Source of the DNA: a virus
Strand: one strand, 5' to 3'
DNA length: 47,727 nucleotides
Virus record (IMG/VR): IMGVR_UViG_3300042456_000346
Span: 1-47,727 of that record
Numbering within the stretch: the stretch's first letter is position 1; each line of letters opens with the position of its first letter. The translations under genes and the position numbers were made by a program. Shown in pieces: positions 47,299 through 47,727 of this stretch. Below the pieces are notes generated by a model. That model had not been told where the DNA came from and did no database searches. It worked only from the letters and a program-made list of their open reading frames with translations.

Positions 47299-47600
47299 CA
47301 CCATGTTTTTCGTTTCCTGAATCCACGGTTCGTTTCCTACACTTCTCGGTTAGCTTGCGTTGTTATCTATTTCACTAAAATGAAACCCTCCTTGGTATTA
47401 AAAAACCAAGGAGGTAAGGGTTTCATCCTGAAACCGTTTTGCTTCGCTCCCCGCCTTGAACGGCGGTGTCGCAAACGGTTCGGATGAAACGGAAGAGAAA
47501 ACGCCGATCGATCGACCTATCGACATATCGCTCAAACGCTCTAAACGCCTCGCTGGCGCGTTTTGATTGTCGGATGATGTGTCGGTAGCGGACGGGGCTT
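47299..47600. other. non-coding right end, version B of the structured control region
   Basis: No convincing gene. Hairpin 1 at 47380-47426 (ATGAAACCC...GGGTTTCAT with CCTCCTTGG/CCAAGGAGG), hairpin 2 with stem AAACCGTTTTGC/GCAAACGGTT and GC-rich tip at 47431-47480. Hairpin 2 can extend through TTTCATCC (47421-47428) with GGATGAAA (47482-47489), which would break the base of hairpin 1, so the two are partly exclusive. A later AAACGCC/GGCGCGTTT hairpin lies at 47543-47563. Element order matches version A at the left end. A terminator/antiterminator switch or structured RNA is possible. Confidence 0.5.
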
Positions 47601-47727
47601 TCGCGACGCTAGAATCGAATCGATGAAATGACATGGGTTTGGATGCGCTAGATTGGCCGACCAGAAAGTTATCTGGATCGGAAAGTTAGATGGACGATTT
47701 CGGTTTCATGTCGTCGCGTTCGCCCAC
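47601..47727. repeat. 127-bp direct repeat, right copy
   Basis: Identical to 320-446. Bases 47686-47727 are the C-terminal coding part of the same gene as 405-674. Joining 47727 to 447 closes a circle of about 47,281 bp. Confidence 0.9.
47686..47727 (-). CDS. C-terminal fragment of the left operon's last gene
   Basis: The final 13 to 14 codons and stop of the gene at 405-674, cut by the end of the contig. It is a copy produced by the terminal overlap, not a second gene. Confidence 0.8.
   Translation of the reverse strand: MGERDDMKPKSSI

Overview
This window looks like an essentially complete genome of a tailed double-stranded DNA phage (Caudoviricetes). It probably has a short tail (podovirus-like): there is a large portal, a large terminase, a nozzle-like protein and a set of Ala/Gln-rich candidate ejection proteins, but no recognisable tail sheath, tail tube or tape-measure gene. 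A lipoprotein nested in the lysis cassette points to a Gram-negative host, and the host phylum cannot be read from the sequence. No integrase and no convincing CI-type repressor is seen. There is also no DNA polymerase or RNA polymerase gene, so the phage probably uses the host's. The last 127 bases are identical to bases 320-446. This closes a circular map of about 47,281 bp and leaves bases 1-319 as a second, divergent version of the segment at 47,282-47,600.

Layout. (1) 405-5,247, minus strand: about 15 small, mostly unknown genes plus a small lytic transglycosylase; three of the gaps hold a recurring stem-loop. (2) 5,439-11,855, plus strand, starting at a palindrome-flanked promoter: a putative small terminase subunit, a PD-(D/E)XK nuclease, the likely major capsid protein, small virion proteins, a lectin-like fibre and a compact lysis cassette (holin-like proteins, a possible inner spanin, a nested lipoprotein). 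(3) 11,907-21,683, minus strand, convergent with block 2 at a bidirectional terminator: large terminase, a Cys-rich protein, portal, then five carbohydrate or methyl-transfer genes (two GT25-like glycosyltransferases, two methyltransferases, one GH130-like beta-propeller), a small protein and the scaffold. (4) 21,731-35,278, plus strand: fibres, nozzle-like protein, collar-domain fibre, adaptor-like protein, three large Ala/Gln-rich internal proteins and two small basic proteins. (5) 47,259-35,268, minus strand: the replication, recombination and accessory operon. It encodes RecT-like annealing and RecE-like nuclease proteins, a DUF669-like protein, a tandem array of small coiled-coil proteins, an SF2 helicase, SSB, a RuvC-like resolvase and a primase-helicase.

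How the parts work together. Block 5 would carry out replication and recombination with the host polymerase. Blocks 2-4 build the virion and lyse the cell, although the usual TerS-TerL-portal-scaffold-capsid order is broken across two strands. The most unusual features are the glycan/methyl cassette between portal and scaffold; the array of coiled-coil genes whose conserved C-terminal peptide doubles as the next gene's ribosome binding site; the recurring inter-cistronic stem-loops; and the paired structured elements at the two ends of the contig.
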